The notes below the pieces were generated by a model. The model was not told the DNA's origin, ran no database searches, and was given only the letters and a program-made list of their open reading frames with translations. From Trichaptum fuscoviolaceum (Eukaryota; Basidiomycota; Agaricomycetes; Hymenochaetales; Trichaptaceae), in contig CAJSYZ010000003.1 in NCBI GenBank assembly GCA_910574455.1, positions 3,037,250 to 3,101,249 on the forward strand: DNA of 64,000 nucleotides. The letters are read 5' to 3'. Each line of letters begins with the position of its first letter. Position 1 is the stretch's first letter. Below are positions 23,044-34,277 of the stretch, in pieces. Made by a program: the position numbers and the translations under genes.

Positions 23044-23801
23044 GGTGAAGAAAGATTGACAGTGTAACTCTATTGCAGTGGTGGTGGAAGGAAGGCAAGG
23101 CGTGCCACGGCGCTTAGTTCAAAAGCGGCGCCAATTTGAACTTCATGCCCGGGGCCAGTGCGCTGTTCAGCTTCGAACCACTCAAGTAAAATTCATTCCC
23201 ATACACTATAACAAGCAGTACTGAGCCCACTGAAGCGCATATATACTCGATTTCCCTTGTTGAAAGATTGATCTTCAAAATGCGGCAAAGTGCATGGGCG
23301 ATGGGGGCTTTGTGTTGTTTTGTTCCCGGCAGAGTACATGCTGCTTCAAGTTGTATCCTCGAAAGCTCGAGGGCGTGCACTGAGCATGAGTCTCATCATA
23401 ATTCCTTCGATTTCAGTTGCGCAACATGAACTTGAATTGCACCTATGGAATGCGTCGACCCGAAATATCCGACACTGAATCCTAATCTACCGAACTCTAG
23501 ATAGTCAAGGCCTCGTTTCTCCACAATGGGCTTGCTTAACTTTATAGTGGTCAGCTGCTTGTTAACGGCCAATATGAATATATGCTCACTGATTTCCTTC
23601 TGGCAGTTCACAGTCTTTATGGTGATAGCTGGGACTTAAGAGAAGGCATGATCAACTCCAGGTGTTTAAGTAGACTGCACGAGAAGATGATAGAATCAGG
23701 CACCCAACACGAACAGTCAAACAGTACCAGCATTCATCAGTGCTGTGTCTCCGTAGACGCAAAACGTCTCCTTGCAAACACTCGCGCTATCCTATCGCAC
23801 C
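23044..23801. other. Divergent intergenic region
   Basis: These 758 bp separate the start of the HEI10 gene from the start of the small plus-strand gene. An 88-codon minus-strand frame at 23114-23380 lacks any recognisable feature and is not annotated as a gene. One copy of the TTCAAGTT octamer is near 23346. Confidence 0.45.
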
Positions 23802-24187
23802 ATGGCCGGCGTCGCAATAGCCAATGTGAGTACTCTATTTGAGACGTCCTCCCCCCAGTCATTAACGCAACCTTATAGTCAAAGGCGAGCAAGAAGGACC
23901 TGAAGGAGGTGCGCCAGTATCTGGATAACATCGAACCGTCCAAAGTCGAGAAAGTCTACGGCAAGGGCCAGTACACAGCGTGGCATGGCGACGGGAAGTC
24001 GCAGTCGGACACCAAAATCACATTCCAGACGAAGTCGTTGGAGACCAGCGGAAAGCCGACAGAGTACGTGACGATTGTGGCTAAGAAGAAGCAGTCGGAG
24101 GCGTATGTCACGTATACGTCTGGTGTTTGGACCACAGATACAGCTGCGGCGATCATCGCAGCCATGATCGCCGTGCTTCCGGCGTAG
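23802..24187 (+). CDS. Small uncharacterised protein, 110 residues
   Basis: Exon 1 (23802-23825, MAGVAIAN) is joined by a 53-bp GT-AG intron to exon 2 (23879-24187), giving 110 residues. The body is hydrophilic with alternating Lys/Glu and strand-like segments (KVYGKGQYTAWHG, SDTKITFQTKSL, EYVTIVAKKKQSEAYVTY). The C-terminus is a short hydrophobic Ala/Ile stretch (DTAAAIIAAMIAVLPA) that could be a helix packing on the sheet or a membrane tail. No family was recognised. The short first exon, clean splice signals and balanced composition make it a convincing gene. Confidence 0.72.
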
Positions 24188-24389
24188 AAGCATCCAACAA
24201 CTGTACGAACTACTGTTCATCTGTGCAGGGAATATATGAAGCTAGAGCACTCGGTATATTTCAGATCTGAACATGGAATGACGGGCAGGACGTGAGACGA
24301 GAGGGAAAATGGTAGTCAAGACTACTGCGGGTGCTAGTCTTTGTGCGATAAAAACGAGATGAGCTGTATCAGATAAAGTCTTGTAACCG

Positions 24390-25838
24390 TTAAGAATATG
24401 TTTTACCTTCCTCCTCTTTACTTGAGTCGACATGAGAACTTTCTAAGAAACCCAGATCGCAAACAAGAGGCAAAACAGTCTCGTTGTATGTGTTCGGGCC
24501 GACCAGAAGCGCACCGTCCTTGGGGTTCAGCAAGCGCAGTCGCCAATAAGTCTCCCTGATCCAATTCTCATGCTCGATCCAGCTTTTCCAACCTCCACAC
24601 AGTACTTCATGGAATTTGAGATAATAAGGTGCGTCCGCAAAGAGCGTCGCATGAGCCAAATCGTGATCCCCTAGCATCTCCGCAACGTGCTTCGCATAAC
24701 AAGCACCATAGTGCTGGCGGAGGTAGTACCGTCGTACCATCGCTGCGCCGCGCACGGTCAGGTCGACCGGCTCGTCTCCGTCCCCATAGGCCTTTGGCCA
24801 ATTCTCCGAGCCGCCAAAGGACGTCCAGTCGTGCGGGACACTGGCCCATCCCTCATCGTGAGAGTCTGGGCGCGTACATGGGTCGTCTGCATCTGTGTGG
24901 AGATCACCCGGGAACGATGCGCTGAGCATGAGCGGCACAATTTGGGCCCCGCCCCAGTCGAGCACACCTGTTATTTTCGCCGGGTCGTTTGAGTCGAAGA
25001 GCACGTTTCGGAGTGCGAGATCAGTGTGGTGGAGGACGAGGACACAATATGACTCCGGGGGCACGAAGTGTGGTATGAGTGCGGAAAGGAGGTGTAAGAG
25101 AGCGGAGAACTGCTGGGGCGAAGCATCTGGTTCCCCGAGAGACGTCGAGAGCTGGTCGCTCTCAAGCCGATCCCAAGATTTCAGCGCATGCAGGACTTCG
25201 CGTTCCAGAAGTGCATGCCACATGGAAGAAATAGAACCGTAGGGGCCTCCTAGACAGTTTCCTGCGAGGGTGAAGAGCTCGCTGACTGCAAAATCACCCT
25301 CATCTGAGCGAGATAGGCTACCAATTTGCTTGAAGGCTACTGGTCTTGACAGAGCTGCCTGAATCCTTGCCATAGAGTTTATAACAGAAAGCTGTTCTTC
25401 TGGCTGTAAAGTATCGAGACCCCAGAGTCCTCGAGTATTACCTTCAACCCCGTTTATCTGGCATCCTTTCACAACATCCATGAGGACATATGGCGCGCAC
25501 GAGGGATTTGTGAAAGTCAAATCCCAGGCGTGAATGTGTGGTACAGGGACTTGGGGATATAGCCCAATCTCTGCAATATAAAGCATAGTCGCGATTTCAG
25601 AGCGCTTAGCAGACACATTGAAATCCTCCTCCTCGTCATTTGATACAGAAGCCGCGATCTCGGTTCCATCGAGAAAGACTAGCTTGTAAACGGTGTTGTA
25701 GCTGCCTCGCCCCAAGAGCGAGATTGAAATACAGTTTCCTTTGAGAAGTTTGCTTTCTGCACAGGCTATGAGACCATGCAGATCGACCCATTTCGATTTT
25801 CGAATGCTGGAGACCTGGATGGGGACATCTGGAGACAT
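24390..25838 (-). CDS. APH-family phosphotransferase (aminoglycoside phosphotransferase/choline-kinase fold)
   Basis: An intronless 482-residue frame carries the landmarks of the APH superfamily: nucleotide loop LLGRGSYNTVYKLVF, catalytic loop HHTDLALRNVLF (HxD....N) and metal-binding GVLDWGGAQ in place of DFG. Fungal genomes hold many such kinases; the substrate is usually unknown and is not an aminoglycoside. The start MSPDVPIQV was chosen over an in-frame ATG 16 codons upstream because the upstream residues look like leader, but either is possible. The C-terminal third (helices around YYLRQHYGACYAKHVAEM) matches the usual substrate-binding lobe. No signal peptide was seen, so it is probably cytosolic. 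Confidence 0.85.
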   Translation of the reverse strand: MSPDVPIQVSSIRKSKWVDLHGLIACAESKLLKGNCISISLLGRGSYNTVYKLVFLDGTEIAASVSNDEEEDFNVSAKRSEIATMLYIAEIGLYPQVPVPHIHAWDLTFTNPSCAPYVLMDVVKGCQINGVEGNTRGLWGLDTLQPEEQLSVINSMARIQAALSRPVAFKQIGSLSRSDEGDFAVSELFTLAGNCLGGPYGSISSMWHALLEREVLHALKSWDRLESDQLSTSLGEPDASPQQFSALLHLLSALIPHFVPPESYCVLVLHHTDLALRNVLFDSNDPAKITGVLDWGGAQIVPLMLSASFPGDLHTDADDPCTRPDSHDEGWASVPHDWTSFGGSENWPKAYGDGDEPVDLTVRGAAMVRRYYLRQHYGACYAKHVAEMLGDHDLAHATLFADAPYYLKFHEVLCGGWKSWIEHENWIRETYWRLRLLNPKDGALLVGPNTYNETVLPLVCDLGFLESSHVDSSKEEEGKTYS

Positions 25839-27196
25839 TGCGATTGTAAGAGCGTGAAATGCAAGCTGATATGTAGTAGTGGTCAAGACGCCGCCGCGCG
25901 TACTATTTGCATACTACAAAGGGCTACCTAAATCTTCGGGCTAGTTCAAGTTGTAGGTCCTCCCCCTCTTTTCTTCAAGCCAGCGAAACTACATTGTATG
26001 ATGCATTGCATCGAAAAACATCTGACTGAAGCAGGAAGAGTCTGGAAGACATGTTTCAACTTGAAGGGTACAGATTTTCTTTTAATGAAGCTTTTTTGTC
26101 ATTTTTAGCACTCTGATTCTATGTGGTAGAATATTTCATCACTTCGACTTTACCTTTGAGGTTGAGATAGGGATGATTGCAGAGAATGCATAGGCAAAAC
26201 CGCTAACTAAACAGACATCTACAATCATGTACGCATAACTACTTACCTACGGGAAAAGGAGAAGGGGGTGGGAGGCGGAAGGCTACGACCAGGCAACGAA
26301 GCAGCCCAGAGTCGGATACTGGAAACAAAGATGGTCTGACAGGACCTGCAATACAGGCAGAGATGAGAAATAGGAGGGGAAGGGGGAGTGCGGGAGATGA
26401 AGGATAATAGACAGGAGATCGTGGCAATAAGGGATGACGTGGAGATGATTGAGAGTAAACGGTACGTGAGGGACAGGAGATGGGGGGGGGAGGGGGGGGG
26501 GAAGGCAGGGGGAGGGGGTTGGAGTGTAAGGGATCAAATGCAAATGATATCATTTTCTCATTTTTTTGAACATTTTTCAATGATAGTATGAGAAGGAAGA
26601 AACGTAAGAAAGTCAGAACAGGTCCGGAAACAACTAAACGTGGCGAAATAGAAGAGAAATGTGCAATCAGTGCCACAAGACGATGATGCAGAATTGGTGA
26701 ACATGCAAAGCAATTGTTCCAGCAGCTACTAGTAGCACAGCGCGCAGCATGGACCCAATAGAGCAATGCAGTCGATGTAGAGAGGATGGATGGGACTATA
26801 AATGCCGTAAACCCTCTTCAACTAGCAGACAGAGAGGAAAAAAAGAAAAGTAACACAATGAAACACAGAAATGCGACCATGAACAATAGTGACGACAAAG
26901 CTTGTTGTGCATGATTTAAATATGCATGAAAAAGTGGAGCAGGACGAGGTTATTTGCACTCGAAACGGAAAACATTATGCAGGCGAGTCCAGAGCTGATA
27001 TGCTGTATGGATATGGACCCGGTGATCACAGACGGATATGCATCGAAAGAGAATGTCGAGCAAAAATGAGATAGATCCGGAAACTGAAGAAAGAGGCAGG
27101 AAGCGCGCGGGAATGAAACCGTCTACATGCGCACACCATGATTACTCGATGATGCTGTATAATAGTCGTAGCGCCTCTTTAAGGTACTCATACGTA
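25839..27196. other. Long intergenic region with purine-rich strand
   Basis: About 1.36 kb separates the start of the APH gene from the 3' end of the cyclin gene. Much of the plus strand from 26250 to 27120 is purine-rich (GGA/GAA tracts). Long open frames on the complement (for example 26239-26766) are low-complexity by-products of this bias. It probably contains the promoter of the APH gene and the 3' UTR of the cyclin gene. Confidence 0.5.
26478..26519 (+). repeat. G-tract cluster with quadruplex potential
   Basis: Within about 40 bases there are G runs of eight, ten, three, five and five, separated by one to a few bases. Such closely spaced runs can fold as a G-quadruplex on the plus strand. 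No function is shown by the sequence. Confidence 0.6.
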
Positions 27197-29426
27197 TCAC
27201 GTATGAAGCCAGAGAGGCTTGAATTGCGTTGGGTCCCCGTAAGTGTGAGCGAATGCGGAGGGATATCCGAAATGTTGTCCACAAGACATGGTTGTGGTAT
27301 AGCCCTCGTCAGAGAAGAGATGCGAGCGAGGGCGCGAGTCGCTGGGAATATGGGGGATGGCCGAAGGTGGGCTCAATGTGGATCGCGTATAACTGATCGG
27401 TGGGCAGGCCACGGAGAGCGACGTCGAGAATGAAAAAGGCTGGAAGCTGGGCGGTCCATAGGTTTCACGCAGCTCCTTGATCTTGAATGTTCCCCATACG
27501 GAATCCCGAAGGGTAGTCTCCATAGAGAAGGATCGCGAATGAGAAGCTTGACCTAGGGGGGCAAACTGTGCCTGTACAGGAAGATATATGTCTCGCCTAC
27601 CACGCCTCTCACCAACAGGTGGATCGGCATGTGGACTCCATTCAGAAGGAGGGGGTAGCTGAGGCATTGCGTGAACGGAGGGTCTGATATCGGACGGAGT
27701 CGGGAAAGAAGAGATACTCCTGCTCTGAGAAGTACGACGCTTAGGAACATACTCTTCTCGAAGAGGACCGTCTTCATCCAGATCAATTTCGTAACTTCCG
27801 ACCTGAGTGGCGGTACTTGTCGGTGAGTTTTCCATATCATTGTTCAGCAATGGGCTAAACACTGGCTGAGGGGGCATCGACCCGCCCTTCATCTCTGATT
27901 TGCCTTGCAACGCAGTCAGATCGTCAATAAACTTTCGAATGAGAGCATTGCTGTCCGCATAGGATGGCCTCCTGATCGGGGATGGGAATGGTGACGAAGT
28001 AAGATGGTATTGACGAAGATGCAACAACCATTGCTCCCAAGCTTGCGAAGGGATTGACAAATCTTGCTCAAATAAGGCTAGAGCAAGAAGTTCAAGCTTA
28101 TTTATGCCCCTGATAGGAATTTCCGAGATAGTGTGCCTAAACGAATATAAGCTACGTCGTAGACAATATGAAACAAACATTCTTACCAAGTCTTGTTTGA
28201 AAATGTATGGTCGTCCAGCCACTTGTTTGCCAGCATGCACCCAAGAACAATAAGCCTGAAAGGAGCCTGGAATTCCAAGCTATCCCGATCGTCGCCAAAC
28301 AAAGAAGAAAGATCATTGCGGAACAACTCGTCACGGAACTCTTGTTGTTGATGGGAAGGAAGCACCTCTCCGTCATGTGTCTGCCAGTTGAAATACACAG
28401 GAAGACGAGCTATATACCACAGCGCAAGGACGATTGCTGAGGGCTGAAGCAAAGTCGAGCAGAGCACCGATCGGACCGATCTTGCAAGACTGGCAGGTGC
28501 TCCTTCAGAAAATCGATTCACAACTCTAATGGTAACAAAAATGAGTACAAATGACAGGGATGAGCTTGGACATCTACTAACCTTGTACCAATGAAACCAG
28601 GCGGAAGGCTCAGTCCCTGCGTACATATCTTCCAGACATAATCGGCAATCCATTCCGACAAAGGCTCAGACAAGTCGCGATAAGACTTGATGTAGGCGGC
28701 ATCCGTCAAAGGCTCGGTAGTTGGCGGCTGCTGACGCCGGGGCGTCTCAACGAGAGGAAGGGTCTTATGAGATTCGACATCAAAATGACCTCCTATGTTC
28801 ATGTCGGCGGCTACTGCCCGATCTACATATTCTGCGAATGGCGTAGTATCGCGGCGTTCTACGGACACGTTCCGTTGCATACCTGACTCGGGGAAGTGTC
28901 CGAACTGCGCACCAACGAAGGTCGCTTGACGAGCAACATCACCCCGGTCGAGGCTCGGCCAAGCGGCCTCAGACGACCTGCGTCGTTCTTCGAAGCTTTG
29001 CAGCCCCATCTCCCCGCGAATACTCGCAGTAAAGATGTTGCGAACGGGCGAGTGGCACGCTTCCGCGCGTCTCTGCTTATTGCCTGCTGCGCTTTCCGCA
29101 ACAGTCAGCCCGTTCTGCAACACAGTCTCCTCGGTTACCAGGCGCCCGTGATAGGTAGTAGAGGAGTAGTCGGGCTCGTTGGTCCTAGATGTAAGGACTA
29201 TTGGTTGAGTTACCCAGACAGACGAGGTTTCGTATTTGTCCTCGAGGTAAGGAAGTCGTGGGGCACCGATGACTGACTCACGACAGGCGTCGTGTATTAC
29301 GTACTTGAACGCGTCGTTGCGAACAAAGTCGGCTGCAGATGCGTGGCGATCTCCCTGAGCTTGCGATGTTGACTTTACAACTAAGTGGGCTGCAGGTTTG
29401 GAGACCTTAGGGACGGGGACTGGCAT
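27197..29426 (-). CDS. Pho80/Pcl-type cyclin
   Basis: Three exons (28582-29426, 28187-28525, 27197-28136) join in phase to 707 residues. The cyclin fold lies in the middle: LSEWIADYVWKICTQGLSLP, then SVRSVLCSTLLQPSAIVLAL, then FRLIVLGCMLANKWLDDHTF followed by SNKTWHTISEIPI and NKLELLALAL. The hallmark FLDD-type motif (WLDDHTFSNKTW) is characteristic of fungal Pho80/Pcl cyclins, which bind Pho85-type CDKs. The N-terminal 270 residues and the C-terminal 250 are Ser/Pro-rich and look disordered, with many SP sites. The partner kinase is not in this window. The family call is strong; the exact Pcl subgroup (cell cycle or phosphate control) is not resolved. Confidence 0.88.
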
Positions 29427-30111
29427 CTGCTAGCTCTGAGAGCAAACAAGTGGCACCGAAGCGTCAGCTGAAACTAGCCGCAGGACTTGCAGAGGCTTGT
29501 TGACGCGATGTGACCACAAATCTAAGGCCAGATAATGCAGATCTTGATAGGTGGAACGAGTGAAATAATGGAGGAAGTCGTAAATGTGGTCGTGAAGAGA
29601 CGAAATCGATAGGAGCAAAGCCGGTGGATGGCAAACGCACAGCGAAGGCGTGCCTTTTGAAGAACCAAAGAGCAAAGGAGTCGCTCTGAGGGTGTCTATA
29701 TGTCGGAAGTAGATCAAACAGACGCTTTAGCCGTCGTCGTCGACGCCGTGCAGTTAGAACAAGCGACAGCGACGTGGCCGGCGCAGGGGTTGTGTAGAGG
29801 ATGGGGGCGGGAGAGGGAGTGGTGGCTGAAAGAGAGAGGGAAAATAGCGAAAACTGTAACCGGGGTCGTGTCACGCCCTGGCACTGGCAGTCACAATGAG
29901 TCACAAAGCCGACCACCTGGGGACACGCATGCGGAAGGCCGGGTCGGACCATGTCGCAGGGCTACTCACGCCTGCCTCAAGCCCTATTCTCGCTCGCACG
30001 TCTCAGACACTCCGGAAACTGTGCATTCTCAGTCTTCCGCGCTCATGTACATTATTCTTGGATATCTACTACATTTCTACTCTACATATTCCAGCGAACG
30101 TGCATTTCGTT
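29427..30111. other. Intergenic region
   Basis: These 685 bp lie between the start of the cyclin gene and the 3' end of UBA1, both on the minus strand. The region includes a CT-rich leader (on the minus strand) before the cyclin start and should carry its promoter. No additional gene was found. Confidence 0.5.
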
Positions 30112-33100
30112 TCAGTCCCTATCAATCCGCACCACGATAAACGGCACCTCGACATCCTCACCCTCTTCATCCGAAACAATCACCTCCAATATCAAGTAGT
30201 TCTTCCAATCTGGGATAGGCTTCTTGCTAATCATGGTCACTACCTCACTGATCTTCTTCTGCATCCGGGCCGCGGTCTAGATGAGTCAACTCAATCAGAC
30301 GTCATCGAGGCATCCTGGGCGGGTTAATGAACGCACCTTGGCCTTCGGAAGGAAGGAACTCCATAGAAGACTTGTATCCTGGCTGACCATGTTCACCTCC
30401 AGCTTGTGTTCGTTCTGGAACATGTCAATGAATTCTTGGAGCGTAGGCTCTTTCCGAAACTCAATTCGGTCCCAGAGCGTCCATTCCGTGTCGCCGTATT
30501 TGCTCTTTTTTGCGGGTAGAGGCTCGGAGAAGCCGAAGAATGGCAATGCGAGGTTTACGAATCCGTTCTTGTAATCTTCGAGCTTGCGCTTGTTATCGAT
30601 CACTTTGTAAAGCTCCAGACACACTAAGCCTGTCACGACAGACGTCGTTGTCGCAATAGCTGGGATGATTTTACCTGCGATCTGTTTGGTCTGGTGTCGG
30701 GATGCAATTGGGATGCTGTAGTTCATCGCTCGTAGATTGGATGCCGCCGTAATGAAATCGATGTGATGGTTCGTATCGTCGTCCTTTTCGAACTCGACAG
30801 GATTGAGCCGGTACCCTGCAAATGCGGATGGCGGAGGTAACTGCTTCAGGAGATCTGAACCATCATCACCTTCAATCGTTGTCAGAGTAGCTTCTTTTAG
30901 GGCGACCGATAAGAGGAACTGACCGACTCCACCTTGTGATACAGGCTCGTTATCGTTCACCTGGACCTTCACACCGCTCTTGGGTACGAATTTGGGAACT
31001 CCTATAGCGCTTGCAACCTTTTTGAATACAGCTGGGTCCGTTTCTCCTCGCAGGCCGTAGTTGTATGCGTGCAGGTTTGCACCGGCGATAATGAACTCGA
31101 GATGGGTCGGCTGTCACCGAATCATGTGAGATCGATAATCACCTTATCTTCAACGAATGACTCACATCGTCAGGATTGAAAGTCAATGGCTCCGGTGCCC
31201 TCTTAGGTCCACTCCAGAAAGGCTGACCAGTTGAAGTTAGCGCATCCTTCGGCAAGCTGTACAGAAGTTGTTGAATCTCATTGTTAAACTTCTCTTCAAA
31301 CTGAAGTCTAGCCCATGCGATGCACTCCTCAAATGTCAAAGGCTTATTCTTGACCAGGTATGAAACGATCTGTGAGACTTGTTCGTGCTGTTGTCCAGTG
31401 TGCTTGAGGTCTTCAACGTAATTAGGCTCGGATAAGTAAGAATTCACTGCTTTTGCAGGTGTGACAAAAAACGTGTCGAATACTTGTCGGCTCCACTGAT
31501 TAGCCGTCAGTACAGTAATTGGTAGCACATCACGAGAAAATAACGTACTTCGATGGTATGCTCAATAGCATTGGGGAAGTTCTTCACCGTGCAAACCGGT
31601 GTCTGCTTTTCAGGGGGATCTTGTGATGACGAATAGGACTCAGTCAAATGGGGAATAACAACTTGCGTATTCCCCTTTGTTCCTAAGGTACCAGATTCGA
31701 GAAGAGGTTTCTCGAAGAATACACAGCGACGGTCCATGTATTGGCCTTTTGCTTGGTCAGGCCAGAAAAATGGATAGAAAAATGGATAGAAAAATGGCCA
31801 CTCACGAGCCTTGACATTATCGAGAGCATTTGTGACACCATCGATTTCAGCGAAGAACTTATCCGTATAGATGTCTAGGTCTTATATGAGCATTTTTTTC
31901 AGGATTGGCCAATTATTCCTCACTCTCTGTGGTTTCTCCGACTGGCTCCTGTTTGCTCTCGATGTGTCCCTTCAAATCAGGATTCATGTCTGCTACCGCC
32001 GCAGCGGCAATCTCGGACTTGAACTTCCCAAGGTCCTTGGCTCGGAAAAGGAATTGTCGGTTCAAATTACTCTTTTCAATGGTGTCGAGGTCCGTAACGT
32101 GAATAACACCTTTAGCACCAGAAGCTAAACCCATCATACTCCAGTTCTTCAGCATTTCGCATCCAATAGCACCAGAACCGACCAAGAATTGCCGGTGGTT
32201 CGCAATCTTGTTTTGGAACGTCTTACCGAACACAGCAATTTGCTGGTCGTACCTGGTACCCGTGGGCTTGCTGTCCTCTTCGCTCGGCAACTCCGCAGGT
32301 AGAGACTCCAGGGAATCGAAGTACATGTTTTGAAGCATAGGATGGAATTTGGCTGACACACTCTTGAGAACTTCTTGAGCCACAAACCCGCCTATAACTG
32401 CATTCATGGGAGCAAGATCTCCTGAGGCTTGGTATGACAATTCGGTGAGTACCTTCTCGTCGAGTTCTGAGCCAAATTTCTTTGCGATTGCAATGAGCGC
32501 GGCTGCATCTTCAGCATTACGTGGACGTGGAAATCGGTTGTGTTGTGAGCGGTATTCAGAGAGTGCTTGAAAGCCGGCGTGAAGAGTTGACGGACGATCG
32601 AATTTAGCGAAGTCAGTGATGAAAAGTTCAGGAGATACAAGGCTCTCTTGTAGAGATTTCTATGCGATAGAAATCTTCATTTAAACTGGACTGAACTTTG
32701 CGTATGGCACACTCACAAATCCAATGATCTTTGGCATTTTCACCTGAGAAAATATCCCACCCGAGATATATTCACCCAAGTCGGAGGTGTCCCCGATGCT
32801 AAAAGTATACGGACCCTTCACACTAATCTTTCGAGGTTCGCAACCATTTAGTTCTTCCATGCCCTTGACTTCTGAGAAGGTCACGAAATCGCCGTCTTCC
32901 AAGCCATGTCGAGTCTCTTCAAGGCATGTGACTATGCCCTCCTTATCCTAAAAGAACAGGGTGAACGCTCAGTCTTCTCTCTGTGAAAGCTTCATTTACC
33001 TTGTCAATAGAAGCAATCATGCCGCTGAGTGGCTGTTCGCCGGTCGGGTCAATGCAGGTGAATTTAGGACCAAAGTCATTAAACACAGAGCTGTATGCTA

Positions 33101-33905
33101 TCAAATGAGCATGTGGCGTAGGTGTAAAGTAATGTGCTCACGCAAATAGCCCACGGGTTTCCGCTGCAATGAAATGCACACCGTTCTTGTGTGTCCATTC
33201 ATTAATTTCTAGTTGCTTCGCTAGAGGAACCCCGCACAGGATGACGGCCTGTCATAATTGTTAGCAATTGAAGTGCATGCAACACAATAAATGCACCTGG
33301 AAATCCTTGATCAAATCCGTAGTGATTGCTTGTCCGGCTTTGCCTCCTAGGTTTCGAACTGGAACGTAAGCGTTCAGCTCTGCTAGTCGCGGAACAGTGA
33401 CATCCGCCCGAGATTTTCCAATGTCCTCGTGTCTGAGGAAGAACTAGAAGATAGAGTGAACAAATGCCAGCTAGAAAGCTGACAATATGCGCTGCTGACC
33501 TGCGTGCCAAGGTCTTGAACTGTCACTGGCTCTGGGTCATAGATCGTCACGGATTTTACACCCGCTAAAACTACATTCTTAGCTGAAAGACCGTCAGCGC
33601 GTCCATTACGGGGATACCATTCTCAAGTACAATTCACCGATTTCGACTCCTAAGCCCTGAACCCCGACTATTAGCACATTCGAGGATGCCATCCTCTTCA
33701 TCGCTTCATAAGAGATATCAGACCAGTTCTAGCGTCAGATTACCCCCATTTACCTTCATGACCGAGTACATAGCTGAACGAGTAGGTCAGACAATTGTAA
33801 CCAGAAGCTCGTTCCAGTGGTATTAACTCACAGCTGACGCGAATACAGACCCTCGTCGATCTGTGCTTCGTCAACATCCATCGCAGAAGCAAGATTGGAA
33901 GACAT
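30112..33905 (-). CDS. UBA1: Ubiquitin-activating enzyme E1
   Basis: A multi-exon gene encodes the E1 that adenylates ubiquitin and passes it to E2 enzymes. The start [20 protein letters not shown] leads into YSRQL and, after two short introns, GHEAMKRM and [20 protein letters not shown] (first adenylation half-domain). The active adenylation site is clear: [16 protein letters not shown] (GxGxxG) and [19 protein letters not shown]. The catalytic cysteine region reads [16 protein letters not shown]. The ubiquitin-fold domain closes the protein with [13 protein letters not shown], with the stop at 30112-30114. Exons are separated by small GT-AG introns throughout, and an intron near 31760-31798 contains a small tandem repeat of GGATAGAAAAAT. 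The gene looks intact and essential; some internal exon borders were not resolved individually. Confidence 0.95.
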
Positions 33906-34277
33906 ATTTATGTCAGATGTACTGCGAAATAGATATTGACAATTCCGAGAAAAGTTTGATAATTGATAGAGAGAGGTAGAAGAAGTGATATACAGGAGCT
34001 CAACCTTGCGACGTTACACAGAGACGCGTCTGACGCAACTTGAAGTCGAGTCATTACATAATACTAGTACTATTCAAGTTGACGCTCGGGCGTCAGTCAT
34101 CGCATCACGTTTGCCACAGTCAAAGAAATACCCCTCACATGTTCCGGAATCACTGAAGACGAAATCAACAAGATTTTTTTGCACGTATAAGTCATAATTT
34201 ATTATTACAACATGGTGAATAGGGGGTTATGCGTTTCGCGCGGAAATTGACGAGCCGGAGCGGCTCCCTACGAATGT
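33906..34277. other. Intergenic region
   Basis: These 372 bp lie between the start of UBA1 and the 3' end of cactin, both on the minus strand. AT-rich with two copies of the TTCAAGTT/AACTTGAA octamer near 34037 and 34073. No gene seen. Confidence 0.5.

Noticed and set aside
26239..26766. 175-codon minus-strand frame rich in Pro, Leu and Ser
   Set aside because: It is the complement of a purine-rich tract; low-complexity composition and no family resemblance.
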